Positions 1-8,237 of a stretch of DNA of 64,000 bases are shown here, in pieces. The position numbers were made by a program, and so were the translations under genes. The notes under the pieces are model-generated. The model saw only the letters and a list, made by a program, of their open reading frames with translations, ran no database searches and was not told the DNA's origin. Origin of the DNA: Mixta intestinalis (GTDB taxonomy: Bacteria; Pseudomonadota; Gammaproteobacteria; Enterobacterales; Enterobacteriaceae); the NCBI RefSeq assembly GCF_009914055.1, contig NZ_CP028271.1:1798001-1862000 (forward strand), read 5' to 3'. Each line of letters opens with the position of its first letter. The stretch's first letter is position 1.

Positions 1-1
1 T

Positions 2-23
2 CCCCCATTGGGGGCCCCCTTTT
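2..23 (+). terminator. Possible terminator of an upstream gene
   Basis: A five-base C/G stem with a three-base loop (positions 2-14) is followed by CCCCC and a T-rich run. It could end a plus-strand gene lying left of the window. The stem is short and the gene is not visible, so this is weak. Positions 24-145 hold nothing I can assign. Confidence 0.25.
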
Positions 24-145
24 GTTTTCTCGTTTAATTCTTGCAGTTGCCAGACCGCAAGATGCCTTAACAAATTAAAAAGGGTTTTAATAACGGGCTG
101 AAAGTTTATGGCCCCCTCCCAGCTTGGCTGAGGTTTTCCATAGAC

Positions 146-174
146 AAAAAAGCCCGAACTCGCGTCCGGGCTTT
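146..174 (-). terminator. Rho-independent terminator of phoH
   Basis: Read on the minus strand, an 8-bp perfect stem (AAAGCCCG/CGGGCTTT, positions 149-156 and 167-174) is followed directly by a run of T residues. It lies 22 bases beyond the phoH stop codon, so it very likely ends that transcript. Confidence 0.85.
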
Positions 175-195
175 GGCTACAGACTACTCACTCAA

Positions 196-984
196 TCAAC
201 CGTAAGCGTGCAGCGCGCGCTGGCAAAGCGCGGAACGCACGCAATCCTCTTGTCCAAACCGCACCACACCTACCATCTCATCTTCAGTGAAACGATCGAG
301 CGCGTCGGCCAGTCCTGATGTCACGCCTGCGGGCAAATCGCACTGCGTTACATCGCCATTCACAATCACCGTGACGTTTTCGCCCAGGCGAGTCAGAAAC
401 ATTTTCATCTGCGCGGCGGTGACGTTTTGCGCTTCATCAAGGATCACCACGGCATTTTCGAAGGTACGTCCACGCATATAGGCAAAGGGCGCAATCTCCA
501 CCTTACCGATTTCGGGACGCAGGCAATATTGCATAAAGGAAGAGCCAAGACGTTTAACCAGAACGTCGTAGACCGGGCGAAAATAAGGGGCGAATTTTTC
601 TGAGATATCACCCGGCAAAAAGCCGAGATCTTCATCCGCCTGCAATACCGGTCGGGTAACGATGATTCTGTCCACATCCTTATGAATCAGGGCTTCGGCC
701 GCTTTTGCGGCGCTGATCCAGGTTTTGCCGCAGCCGGCTTCACCGGTGGCGAAGATCAGCTGTTTTGTCTCTATGGCGTTGAGATAGTGCGCCTGAGCAT
801 CATTTCGGGCTTCAATCGGCGCACGGTCGCGTGAATCGCACGCCATGCCGATCGCATCCAGCCCACCCATTTGCACCAGCGAGGTGACCGATTCTTCCTC
901 ACGCTGCCGATGGCTGCGTGAATCGCTCCGTAGCACCCGACGTGCTTCACGACGCGCTTTGATCACTGCTTTCTGTCTTCCCAT
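196..984 (-). CDS. phoH: PhoH family ATPase
   Basis: A 262-residue cytoplasmic P-loop ATPase of the PhoH family, a phosphate-starvation gene in E. coli whose cellular role is not settled. The Walker A motif GEAGCGKT is at residues 81-88 and the Walker B motif VVILDEAQ near residue 180. The start MGRQKAVIKARRE is preceded by AAGGTG at good spacing. The longer E. coli annotation (354 residues) carries an N-terminal extension not seen here. It lies beside efeB as in E. coli. I could not identify a convincing Pho box upstream. Confidence 0.93.
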   Translation of the reverse strand: MGRQKAVIKARREARRVLRSDSRSHRQREEESVTSLVQMGGLDAIGMACDSRDRAPIEARNDAQAHYLNAIETKQLIFATGEAGCGKTWISAAKAAEALIHKDVDRIIVTRPVLQADEDLGFLPGDISEKFAPYFRPVYDVLVKRLGSSFMQYCLRPEIGKVEIAPFAYMRGRTFENAVVILDEAQNVTAAQMKMFLTRLGENVTVIVNGDVTQCDLPAGVTSGLADALDRFTEDEMVGVVRFGQEDCVRSALCQRALHAYG

Positions 985-1538
985 AGTGGCACCTTACAGT
1001 TGGTTTCATTTCCCGCGCCGGAGGATCTCTGGCGCGATTACGTGAACGCTTTAGAGGTTGGCTTCCTTCAGAGCCTTACGAGCCGTTGATAAACAGGTGT
1101 ATACCGCCGGTATACGCCCGATAAGAAAAAGAGAAAGGATGACGCTGTGAAAATAACAAGAGAGGAAAATAAACGAGAGAAAGAAATCCTCTCGCGAAAA
1201 ACAGTGCGATATTTTTTTAGCTACCGGTTGTCCTCTACAGGACGTTTCCATTCGCATTCTCCATCGTCAAAGATGAACATAACAGACGACCGCTCTGTCT
1301 AAAGTGCAACAGATTTAGCTAAATTTGCAACCAGCAGCTTAACCAAATGCACAAAATTTAGGCACAAAAAGAACTTTCCGACAGCACCTTTGTTTTTTTA
1401 TCTTAAATAACAATGAATTAACCAGATAAAAATAAAGCTGAGATAATTCAGAAAGATCAGAACGCGCTAAAACGGGCAGGAAAAAACGGATTTTAAAATA
1501 ACCTCCCGTAGCGCTAAGCTGGCGAGAGGCGCTAAATA
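985..1538. other. Intergenic region between phoH and efeB
   Basis: These 554 bases hold no credible gene. The visible structures are the palindrome at 1099-1115 and an inverted repeat TTTTTATCT (1395-1403) with AGATAAAAA (1424-1432) in an AT-rich stretch. A weak hairpin just after efeB (around 1511-1534, AGCGC/GCGCT) lacks a T run. The phoH promoter should lie in the part nearest 985. Confidence 0.6.
1099..1115. repeat. 17-bp perfect palindrome, possible operator
   Basis: GTATACCG-C-CGGTATAC is an 8-bp perfect inverted repeat around one central base, about 115 bp upstream of the phoH start. Its symmetry and length suit a dimeric repressor site better than a terminator, since no T run follows. 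No regulator was matched to it. Confidence 0.4.
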
Positions 1539-2813
1539 TCAGGCTTCCAGTAGCGGCTGTGCCAGATAATGTTGATTATTTTTTACGCCGGGCAGCACAA
1601 AGAAATAGCCGCCGCCGATCGGTTTAATATATTCCTCCAGCGCTTCGCCGTTTAGCCGTTGCTGTACCGTTAAAAAGCCTTTTTCTAAATCGTGCTGATA
1701 GCAGACAAACAGCAATCCCATATCCAGCTGTCCGGCGGCGGTAACCCCGGCGGAATAGCTGTAGCCGCGCCGCAGCATCAGGCTGCTTTGCGTTTGCGGC
1801 GTGCGCGGGTTGGCCAGACGAATGTGGGCGTCCAGCGGAATAACCTTTCCTTCCGGGTCCTGACGATAGTCCGGCTCGTCATGCTCATGCTGCATGCCGA
1901 GCGGTGCGCCGCTCAGCTTTTCACGCCCGAAAATGGTCTGCTGCTCGCCAAGCGGCGTGCGATCCCAAAACTCAACGCGAAACTGAATGATGCGCACCGC
2001 CTGATAGCTGCCGCCGCCAGCCCAGGCGGGTTCACCCTGCTCCGGCGTCACCCATACAATTTGCTCCATCAGCGCGCTATTCGCCGTGTCAGGATTGGCG
2101 GTGCCATCCTTAAAGCCCAGCAGATTGATCGGCGTTTCCCTGCCCCGGCTGCGTGCCGCGTGATCTGAAATAAAACCTTCACGTCGCCAGCGTATGCTGA
2201 GCAAATCAGGCGTATGTTTCACGATATCGCGCAGCGCATGAATCACCGTGTCGTGGGTGTTGGCGCAAATTTGCAACAGCAGATCGCCGTGGCAAAAGCT
2301 GGCATCCAGCGCATCGTTCGGAAAACGCGTCATGGTCTGTAACCGCACGGGCTTCAGCGCCGCCAGACCGTAGCGCTCGTCAAACAGCGACGCGCCCACC
2401 GAGACGGTTATCGTCAGATTATCCGGCCAGATATGTGCGCCAAGAATACCGGAATCCAGCGGCGGCAGCCGCGGATTGTCGGTTGGCGGTGCCTCGCCGC
2501 CCTGGGTAAGAAATGCGATGCGGTCGGTAAGCAGCTGACACAGCCGCACCAGATCTGCCTTATCGCTCGCCAGCACATCGAAAGCAACCAGCATCATCGC
2601 CGCCTGCTGCGGCGTGACGATCCCGGCCTGATGCGCGCCGTAAAACGGCTGGCGATCCTCTCTCGTCGCAGGTGAAAGCGCTCCCGGTGAAAAACGTTCG
2701 CCGGTCGCGCCGCTGACCGGGCAGCTACCGGCGATCGCTGCCCCGCCCAGCAGGCCAAAACCTTTTAACAGACGACGGCGTGAAGGCATCGCCGCATCGT
2801 TCATTTTCGCCAT
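1539..2813 (-). CDS. efeB: Deferrochelatase/peroxidase EfeB
   Basis: A 424-residue Dyp-type haem peroxidase, the periplasmic member of the EfeUOB acid-induced ferrous iron uptake system. The N-terminus has a twin-arginine signal (SRRRLLK at residues 11-17, then a hydrophobic stretch), so folded export through Tat is expected. The Dyp motif GFKDGTANP is present. The length matches E. coli EfeB, and the gene begins five bases after the efeO stop. In the family it oxidises iron or releases it from haem; which activity matters here cannot be read from sequence. Confidence 0.95.
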   Translation of the reverse strand: MAKMNDAAMPSRRRLLKGFGLLGGAAIAGSCPVSGATGERFSPGALSPATREDRQPFYGAHQAGIVTPQQAAMMLVAFDVLASDKADLVRLCQLLTDRIAFLTQGGEAPPTDNPRLPPLDSGILGAHIWPDNLTITVSVGASLFDERYGLAALKPVRLQTMTRFPNDALDASFCHGDLLLQICANTHDTVIHALRDIVKHTPDLLSIRWRREGFISDHAARSRGRETPINLLGFKDGTANPDTANSALMEQIVWVTPEQGEPAWAGGGSYQAVRIIQFRVEFWDRTPLGEQQTIFGREKLSGAPLGMQHEHDEPDYRQDPEGKVIPLDAHIRLANPRTPQTQSSLMLRRGYSYSAGVTAAGQLDMGLLFVCYQHDLEKGFLTVQQRLNGEALEEYIKPIGGGYFFVLPGVKNNQHYLAQPLLEA

Positions 2814-2818
2814 ATCGC

Positions 2819-3934
2819 TTAATCCAGCCCCAGCGTGCCGCGCAGCAGCGCCAGATCTTCTGCCAGCGCGGTAACCGGCCCTTTCAGACGGTTGCGATCG
2901 GTCAGGGTGAGTTTTTCATAAGAGGCGAATCCCTGCTGGGTGCGATATTTAGACAGAATCGCATCCACCTTTTTAAAGTTGCCGTCGATTTGACTTAAAA
3001 GCTGCGGATTGGCTTTTTCCAGCTGCGGACGTAGCAGGTTGACGATCTTCTGCGCGCCGTCAACGTTGGCCTGAAAATCCCACAGATCGGTACGGCTGTA
3101 ACGTTCCTCTTCGCCGGAGATTTTACTCGCCGCCACTTCCTCAATCAGGCCAGCCGCGCCACCTACCACTTTACCCGGCGGGAAAGCCAGTTCGCTGATA
3201 CGCTTTTGCAGCTCCAGCGTATCCTGATAAAGGCGATCGGCGTAGTTCGTCATACCGCGAGTGCTGCGATCGCCAAACAGCGCTTTTTCCAGGCGGTGGA
3301 AGCCGGTGAATTTCGGATCTTCCGCTTTCTGCTCATAATCATCTTCGCGCGCGTCAATGCTGCCATCCAGATCGGAGAACAGCTCGGCAATCGGCTCGAT
3401 ACGTTCATAGTGCTGGCGCGTTGGCGCATACAGCGATTGCGCTTTTGCCAGATCGCCCGCCTTCACCGCATCGGTAAAATCTTTGGTGCCGCTGACCAGC
3501 TGCGTAACCTCTGCCATCACCCAGCTTTTATAGGCGCTGACGGCGCCGCTTAGCTGCATCAGCGCTGGCTGGTCGCCGCTCTCCTGCCCCGCCGCCGATT
3601 TAACGATCAGCTTTCCTTTCGGATTGCTGAGCAGGCCGCAGGTCATCTCATATTCGCCGGGCACCAGATTAGCGGTCAGCTTCTGCGTGAAGCCCGGTGC
3701 GATATTTTCCCGCTCCTCAACCACCATCACGCCCTTCAGAATTTCCCACTCCAGCCCTTTCTGGCTGTTATTGCGGATAATAAATTGCGTTTTACCCGCC
3801 GCGACGGTCAGCGCCATCGGCTCGCACTGTTTATCGTTAACGCTGATGTTAACCTGCGGAATATCAGCGGCGGAGGCAGCGGAACAGGCCAGCAGAGAGG
3901 CCAGCACGGTATGGCGGCAGTTAAAGATTTTCAT
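2819..3934 (-). CDS. efeO: Iron uptake protein EfeO
   Basis: A 371-residue periplasmic protein with a Sec signal peptide ending near SAASAADIP, an N-terminal cupredoxin-like domain (about residues 25-120, with the MTCGLL motif), and a C-terminal M75 peptidase-like/imelysin domain carrying HRLE (the family HxxE metal motif). The frame stays open upstream to about 4243, but homology to E. coli EfeO (375 residues) and the signal peptide place the start at 3934. It is thought to bind iron in the periplasm and pass it to EfeU. It lies between efeU and efeB in one operon. Confidence 0.94.
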   Translation of the reverse strand: MKIFNCRHTVLASLLACSAASAADIPQVNISVNDKQCEPMALTVAAGKTQFIIRNNSQKGLEWEILKGVMVVEERENIAPGFTQKLTANLVPGEYEMTCGLLSNPKGKLIVKSAAGQESGDQPALMQLSGAVSAYKSWVMAEVTQLVSGTKDFTDAVKAGDLAKAQSLYAPTRQHYERIEPIAELFSDLDGSIDAREDDYEQKAEDPKFTGFHRLEKALFGDRSTRGMTNYADRLYQDTLELQKRISELAFPPGKVVGGAAGLIEEVAASKISGEEERYSRTDLWDFQANVDGAQKIVNLLRPQLEKANPQLLSQIDGNFKKVDAILSKYRTQQGFASYEKLTLTDRNRLKGPVTALAEDLALLRGTLGLD

Positions 3935-3960
3935 GGATAGATTCCCTGACAAAGTAAGTG

Positions 3961-4785
3961 TTACTGGCTCAGCGCGCGCGACGTCGGGCGGGCAGGCATA
4001 AAAAACAGCAGCAGCGCTGGAATCAGATAGAGCAGCCAAACCGCTACCTCGCTGACGGTAGGCGCTTCCTGGTAGCCCAGCAGCCCTTCCAGCAGCGTGC
4101 CAGAAAGCGTATGCGTGGAAAGCGTCGTGCTGAGATCGAAAGCAACGTCCTGAAAATGGTTCCAGAGGCCCGCTTCGTGGAAGGCGCGAATCGCCCCGGC
4201 AGCCAGCCCGGCGGCGACAAAAATGATAAACAGGCTGCTCCATTTGAAGAATTTCGCCAGGTTCAATCTGACACCGCCCCAGTAGATCAGCGCGCCGATA
4301 ATTACTGCGCTGAGCAATCCCAGCACCGCACCCAGCGGTGGCGCGATACCGACATCCTGAGTAAACGCAGCCAGTAAGAAAAAGACCGACTCCAGCCCTT
4401 CACGCGCCACGGCAAGAAATACCATCAGCACCAGCGCCCAGCCGCCGCCACTTTTTTGCAGCGCCTGATCGACCGCCTCTTCCAGCTGCGCCCTGACGTT
4501 ACGCGACACTTTGCGCATCCAGAACACCATCCAGGTAAGGATAATCACCGCAATCGCCGCCACCAGCCCTTCAAACAGCTCCTGCTGTTTCTGGGGGAAT
4601 TCACCGGTGGTGGCGTTGATAAACAGGCCAAGCGCCAGGCAGATCGCGGCGGCGATAAACACCCCCGCCCACATTGCGCCAAACCAGCGGGTACGCCGGG
4701 TACGCTTCAGGTAGCTGGCGATCAGGCTGACAATCAGCGCGGCTTCCAGCCCCTCGCGCAACATAATCAGAAATGGAACAAACAT
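3961..4785 (-). CDS. efeU: Ferrous iron permease EfeU
   Basis: A 274-residue inner-membrane permease of the oxidase-dependent iron transporter (Ftr1) family. Both family REGLE motifs are present (residues 10-14 and within VAREGLESVFF), and about seven hydrophobic segments can be counted. The start MFVPFLIMLREGLE matches E. coli; upstream in-frame codons run through the promoter region and are unlikely to be translated. The gene is intact, unlike the frameshifted E. coli K-12 copy. It is first in the efeUOB operon, under the Fur box at 4843-4861. Confidence 0.95.
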   Translation of the reverse strand: MFVPFLIMLREGLEAALIVSLIASYLKRTRRTRWFGAMWAGVFIAAAICLALGLFINATTGEFPQKQQELFEGLVAAIAVIILTWMVFWMRKVSRNVRAQLEEAVDQALQKSGGGWALVLMVFLAVAREGLESVFFLLAAFTQDVGIAPPLGAVLGLLSAVIIGALIYWGGVRLNLAKFFKWSSLFIIFVAAGLAAGAIRAFHEAGLWNHFQDVAFDLSTTLSTHTLSGTLLEGLLGYQEAPTVSEVAVWLLYLIPALLLFFMPARPTSRALSQ

Positions 4786-4842
4786 GCCGGGGTCCTCAAC
4801 AGGGCCGAAGGTAAAATGACGTAAAGAAGCGTAAATGTAAAC

Positions 4843-4861
4843 GATACCGATTATCATTATC
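4843..4861 (-). promoter_or_regulatory. Fur box upstream of efeUOB
   Basis: GATACCGATTATCATTATC matches the 19-base Fur consensus GATAATGATAATCATTATC at 16 positions. It is centred about 67 bases upstream of the efeU start, where Fur with Fe2+ would block transcription. This agrees with the known Fur control of efeUOB in enterics. Confidence 0.85.
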
Positions 4862-5014
4862 GGCAAGAAAAAAACAAGTGACCTGATGTGATTATTTGTT
4901 AATGGTGAGTATTTCAGGCAGGCTGTTTGTAGCGAAACGGTTGAACAATTGTTTGCCCAACCACTGCAATGATAAGCTGTATGTCTGTTCAGCTCACTCT
5001 ATGGAGGCGCGCTT

Positions 5015-5218
5015 TTGGTTGATGAACAGGGGAAAATCGCGGAAGAGGTCCATGCAGCGATAGGTTATGCGGTGTCACTGCTGCTCGCTAACGGAAGGCC
5101 GATACATATGCACGATATTGCCGCCCTGCTACAACAGCATGTCGAACTGGCCGTTGACGAGGCGCACAGGGAGCATCTGCTACGCGCCGTTCGGCTAATC
5201 GCCGAGAAAATGAACTGA
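5015..5218 (+). CDS. Small YmgB/AriR-like protein, TTG start
   Basis: A 67-residue helical protein (begins MVDEQGKIAEEV) of the general size and pattern of the YmgB/AriR biofilm and acid-resistance family: a predicted helix, a G-x-x-I/V turn, then a second helix. The start is TTG, chosen because GGAGG sits seven bases upstream. It is convergent with the next small gene and ends 19 bases from it. Family membership is inferred from pattern and neighbourhood (a YcgZ-like gene is 0.5 kb away), so the function is uncertain. Confidence 0.6.
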   Translation: MVDEQGKIAEEVHAAIGYAVSLLLANGRPIHMHDIAALLQQHVELAVDEAHREHLLRAVRLIAEKMN

Positions 5219-5237
5219 GCGGGAAAACGACTGGCGA

Positions 5238-5531
5238 TTAGTGTTTTTTACTGTCGTCGGGCGAACCGCCCTGCGCAAACAGATACTGTACGCTGTTACT
5301 GTCATTGACCGATGTCGCGTTACGCTCGCGCATAACGCTTGCGCTCTCGCGTACTTCAGCAATAGCGCGTTCGCAGGCCAGCCGGCGTGCGTCATCTCGC
5401 TCACCAACGGCAAGCGCCTGTAATCGGGTGATAAGCGTAGCGACGGAGACCGCGCCGCCGCCATGCAGCAGCGCCAGCACCGCTTCGCCCATCATAATGT
5501 CTTTCAGTTTTTCGTCGTCACTTCTGTTCAT
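5238..5531 (-). CDS. Small YmgB-like regulator, hypothetical
   Basis: A 97-residue protein (begins MNRSDDEKLKDIM) with AGGAAAG seven bases upstream of its ATG. The first 65 residues suggest two helices around GGGAVSVATLITRLQ, resembling the YmgB fold in which a dimer acts as a connector or regulator. The C-terminal third is polar and probably disordered. It shares strand with the ycgZ-like gene 200 bases upstream, recalling the E. coli ycgZ-ymgA-ariR-ymgC operon. The family assignment is tentative. Confidence 0.6.
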   Translation of the reverse strand: MNRSDDEKLKDIMMGEAVLALLHGGGAVSVATLITRLQALAVGERDDARRLACERAIAEVRESASVMRERNATSVNDSNSVQYLFAQGGSPDDSKKH

Positions 5532-5731
5532 ATCCGCTTTCCTGGGTCACTCACCGATAAGGACAATACCCTATCAGCGCTAAACGCAGACCCCGTTTGC
5601 TATTAACAGCTCACCAGGCCTGAATGCTCAGATTAGCCTGTTATTGCCTGAAAACCAGCGTTCAACGGTGAAAAAGAGAGTGATAACCGGACGATACCCA
5701 GCGGGAACGCGGTGAGGCCACCCGGATAATA

Positions 5732-5977
5732 TCAGGCATCGCTGACAAAAAGCAGACGAATAAGCTCTTTGTAATGCTGTTCTTCTTCAGCGCTGCCAGC
5801 GACTTCCAGACGACGGAGCAGCTTGGTACAGATTGCCTTGCGATTAAGATTTTTACCCGCATGCAGAATCTCAACCACGATCTTACCCAATGTTTCCTGC
5901 TGGGTGGGCAGAGCGGCATTGCTGAAATAACGGGCAAGGTCGCTCGCGGGTGAAGCCTGGTATCCGTCCTGACGCAT
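5732..5977 (-). CDS. ycgZ: YcgZ-like connector protein
   Basis: An 81-residue protein. The segment TQQETLGKIVVEIL and the later KLLRRLE and ELIRLLF blocks closely resemble E. coli YcgZ, a small protein linked to the RcsB/BluR blue-light and cold response. The start at 5977 has AAGGA at good spacing; a longer frame to 6025 lacks a ribosome site. In E. coli, ycgZ heads an operon of YmgB-family genes, consistent with the two small neighbours. Regulation by RcsB is an inference from homologs. Confidence 0.75.
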   Translation of the reverse strand: MRQDGYQASPASDLARYFSNAALPTQQETLGKIVVEILHAGKNLNRKAICTKLLRRLEVAGSAEEEQHYKELIRLLFVSDA

Positions 5978-6059
5978 AGTATGTCCTTCGCTAAGGTTAA
6001 AAAACAATCTTCCGACAGAGGACAAAGTTATACAAAACTGACTTATCTGTACAGATTTT

Positions 6060-6392
6060 TCATGTAGAAAACGCTATTTTTTTGTACACAAACGTAATGT
6101 AAGTGTTAAAACAACAGGTTATGTCGTAATTCAGGATATTCAACGTGAACCACGCCAGATAGTTATTGCGCGGGTAATCATCGGCAGCGGCTACCGGATG
6201 CACTTTCTGTTGCGTGCGCAGCGAAAACAACGAAAGTAAAACAAACATATCCATATGGCTGTTATGATTGGCGACAATTATCTTTGGCCCCTGCTGCGAT
6301 AATCGCTCGCTATATTTGACCGTTAGCCACAGCCAGATAACCGGCCAGACCACCAAGCGTGTGAACAAAAACCGCAGCGTGCGTTTTAACAA
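6060..6392 (-). pseudogene. Truncated PlsC-type acyltransferase
   Basis: The 110-residue product keeps an N-terminal membrane segment and the 1-acyl-glycerol-phosphate acyltransferase motif NHNSHMD (NHx4D, near residue 43). It then loses the family at about residue 88 and ends in an unrelated tail rich in N, Y and F. Complete family members exceed 200 residues and carry further substrate-binding motifs, all missing. The sequence beyond the stop is AT-rich with no continuing frame, so the 3' half seems deleted rather than frameshifted. It sits five bases after ynbB and was probably the third gene of that operon. Confidence 0.75.
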
Positions 6393-6397
6393 TCTAT

Positions 6398-7315
6398 TCA
6401 GTAACTAAAGTAACGGATAAAATGAAAAAAGACCGGCGCGGTAAAAATCAGTGAATCCAGCCGATCGAGAATGCCGCCGTGTCCCGGCAGCAGCGAACCG
6501 CTGTCTTTTACGCCAATATCGCGCTTAATAGCGGACATCACGATATCGCCGTAAAAACCGCTAATACCGATAATCACGCCAGCCAGTAGCGCCATATCCC
6601 AGCCTAATGGCGTTAAAATCGGCCCGACAAACAGCGCGGCGACGGCGGTGCTGACAATACCGCCCAGCAGCCCGGCCAGCGTTTTATTTGGGCTGACCTT
6701 CGGCGTTATCTTAATTCTCCCCAGCAGTTTCCCCCACAGGTATTGCATAATATCGTTAAACTCAGTGAGCCCGACCAGAAACAACACCAGCAGCGCGCCC
6801 TCTTCGCTGTTATTCCCCGGCAACACCAGCAAACAGGCAACGTGACCAAAGGCAAATACGGTGGTCATTAGCCCCCAGTGCAGCATGGATACGCTGCTTA
6901 AAAAAGCGTGGGTATTGCCGGTCATTACCATGCGCGCAGGCAGAAGCAGAAAGAACCAAACCGGAATGAAGATGATAAATAATCCATACCAGTTCATGCC
7001 CACCAGCCAGTAATTAATAGGAATAGCGATAAACATCCACAGCAGAGGAATGCGATCGAAACGGCAAAACGCAATCAGGGTAAGAAACTCTTTCAGCGCG
7101 AGGAAACTCACCAGCGCAAAGAACAGCAGCGCCAGCCAGCGTGGGCTGGCCATGGCCAGCGAAAATAATATAATGATGATCCACCATGTGCGGATACGCA
7201 ATCGCAGCTCACGCCAGTTTTTTTCCGGACGCCGCCAGACCAGCAGCGCGGTAATAAAGGTAGCCAGCAACAGCAGCGCAAAAATAACCGCCAGCGATTT
7301 TATCAGCAGCGTCAT
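6398..7315 (-). CDS. ynbB: CDP-diglyceride synthase-like protein YnbB
   Basis: A 305-residue membrane protein of the phosphatidate cytidylyltransferase family, with eight or so hydrophobic segments. The C-terminal signature SAIKRDIGVKDSG followed by LPGHGGILDRLDS is the CdsA motif, including its conserved Asp residues. Such enzymes make CDP-diacylglycerol from phosphatidate and CTP. It overlaps the upstream ynbA by four bases. Length and sequence match E. coli YnbB (298 residues). The paired genes suggest an accessory phospholipid head-group pathway at the inner membrane; the actual lipid is unknown. Confidence 0.9.
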   Translation of the reverse strand: MTLLIKSLAVIFALLLLATFITALLVWRRPEKNWRELRLRIRTWWIIIILFSLAMASPRWLALLFFALVSFLALKEFLTLIAFCRFDRIPLLWMFIAIPINYWLVGMNWYGLFIIFIPVWFFLLLPARMVMTGNTHAFLSSVSMLHWGLMTTVFAFGHVACLLVLPGNNSEEGALLVLFLVGLTEFNDIMQYLWGKLLGRIKITPKVSPNKTLAGLLGGIVSTAVAALFVGPILTPLGWDMALLAGVIIGISGFYGDIVMSAIKRDIGVKDSGSLLPGHGGILDRLDSLIFTAPVFFHFIRYFSY

Positions 7316-7917
7316 CTTTCTGACTCCTGCACCATCGCACTACGGCAGCGGTTAATTGCCGTCCAGATCAGCAGCAGAATCGCCGCGATCCAGACCAGAT
7401 TGCTCCAGGGTGCCAGCGTTGGCCAGAGCGCAAGGCATAGTCCCCAACAGCCAAAAAGCAGCGCACGATCGCTTTTGCCAAGCGGCCCGGCGTAGCTACG
7501 CGTCTGGTTCAGCGTCTGCGCCAGCAGGCCGCAAAACTCGGTCAGCACAGTGCCAAACAACAGCGCCAGCACCAGCCAGAACTGGCTCCCGGCAACAAAA
7601 ATAAACGGCAGATAGAGCGCAATATCTGAAATAACATCGCCGATTTCATTCAATATTGCTCCCAGGCGGCTTGCCTGGTTGCACTCCCTGGCAAGCATCC
7701 CGTCCAGTGCATTAAGCGCCATACGAATAAATAAAACCGCAGGCAGCAAAAAGAAAATCTCATGGTAGGGAATAATAATTAGCAGCGCCCCGGCAAATAA
7801 CGACATGATAATAGCGGTAAGCGTAATATGATTCGCCGTTACGCCGTGCTGGTCTAAAAAAAACATTAACGGGCGTAGCAATGCCTGAAAGGCAGGCTTA
7901 ATGGAATATAAGGTCAT
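7312..7917 (-). CDS. ynbA: CDP-alcohol phosphatidyltransferase-like YnbA
   Basis: A 201-residue membrane protein matching E. coli YnbA in length and sequence. The CDP-alcohol phosphotransferase motif appears as NALDGMLAREC and then GAILNEIGDVISD. Two of the four usual metal-ligand Asp residues are Asn; my memory of E. coli YnbA has the same changes, so this looks like a YnbA trait and not a local mutation. The start at 7917 has GGGAAG upstream; an in-frame GTG at 7947 is less likely. It is the first gene of the ynbA-ynbB-(plsC) operon. Confidence 0.88.
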   Translation of the reverse strand: MTLYSIKPAFQALLRPLMFFLDQHGVTANHITLTAIIMSLFAGALLIIIPYHEIFFLLPAVLFIRMALNALDGMLARECNQASRLGAILNEIGDVISDIALYLPFIFVAGSQFWLVLALLFGTVLTEFCGLLAQTLNQTRSYAGPLGKSDRALLFGCWGLCLALWPTLAPWSNLVWIAAILLLIWTAINRCRSAMVQESER

Positions 7918-8237
7918 TTTCTTCCCTGATATTATTTTTGATATCACAGAAAAGAGTAACGTTTAACTGCTTTTCCGGGAGGTCTTTGCCGCCCGACAAT
8001 CCATGTAGCAGGGCGTTACAGAGTTAAGAAGCAGCCAGATAATAGAACATTCCTTCGGGACATTTCAAATATCAAGTTTTTCAGACTGTTGTCAGAAATC
8101 TCTTAATATTTTCCGCCAGGGCTGAAACTTTTCTCTGCGCTATTCATCCTTTGCATATAGATAGCACAATTAATTGGTAGTGAAGCACCTGGCGAAATGG
8201 CACTGTGCAGGCAACCGTCGTCAACAGGAATATTGCT

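Noticed and set aside
3935..4243. N-terminal extension of the efeO frame
   Set aside because: The extra 103 codons overlap efeU in another frame and precede the signal peptide that matches EfeO; the start at 3934 is correct.
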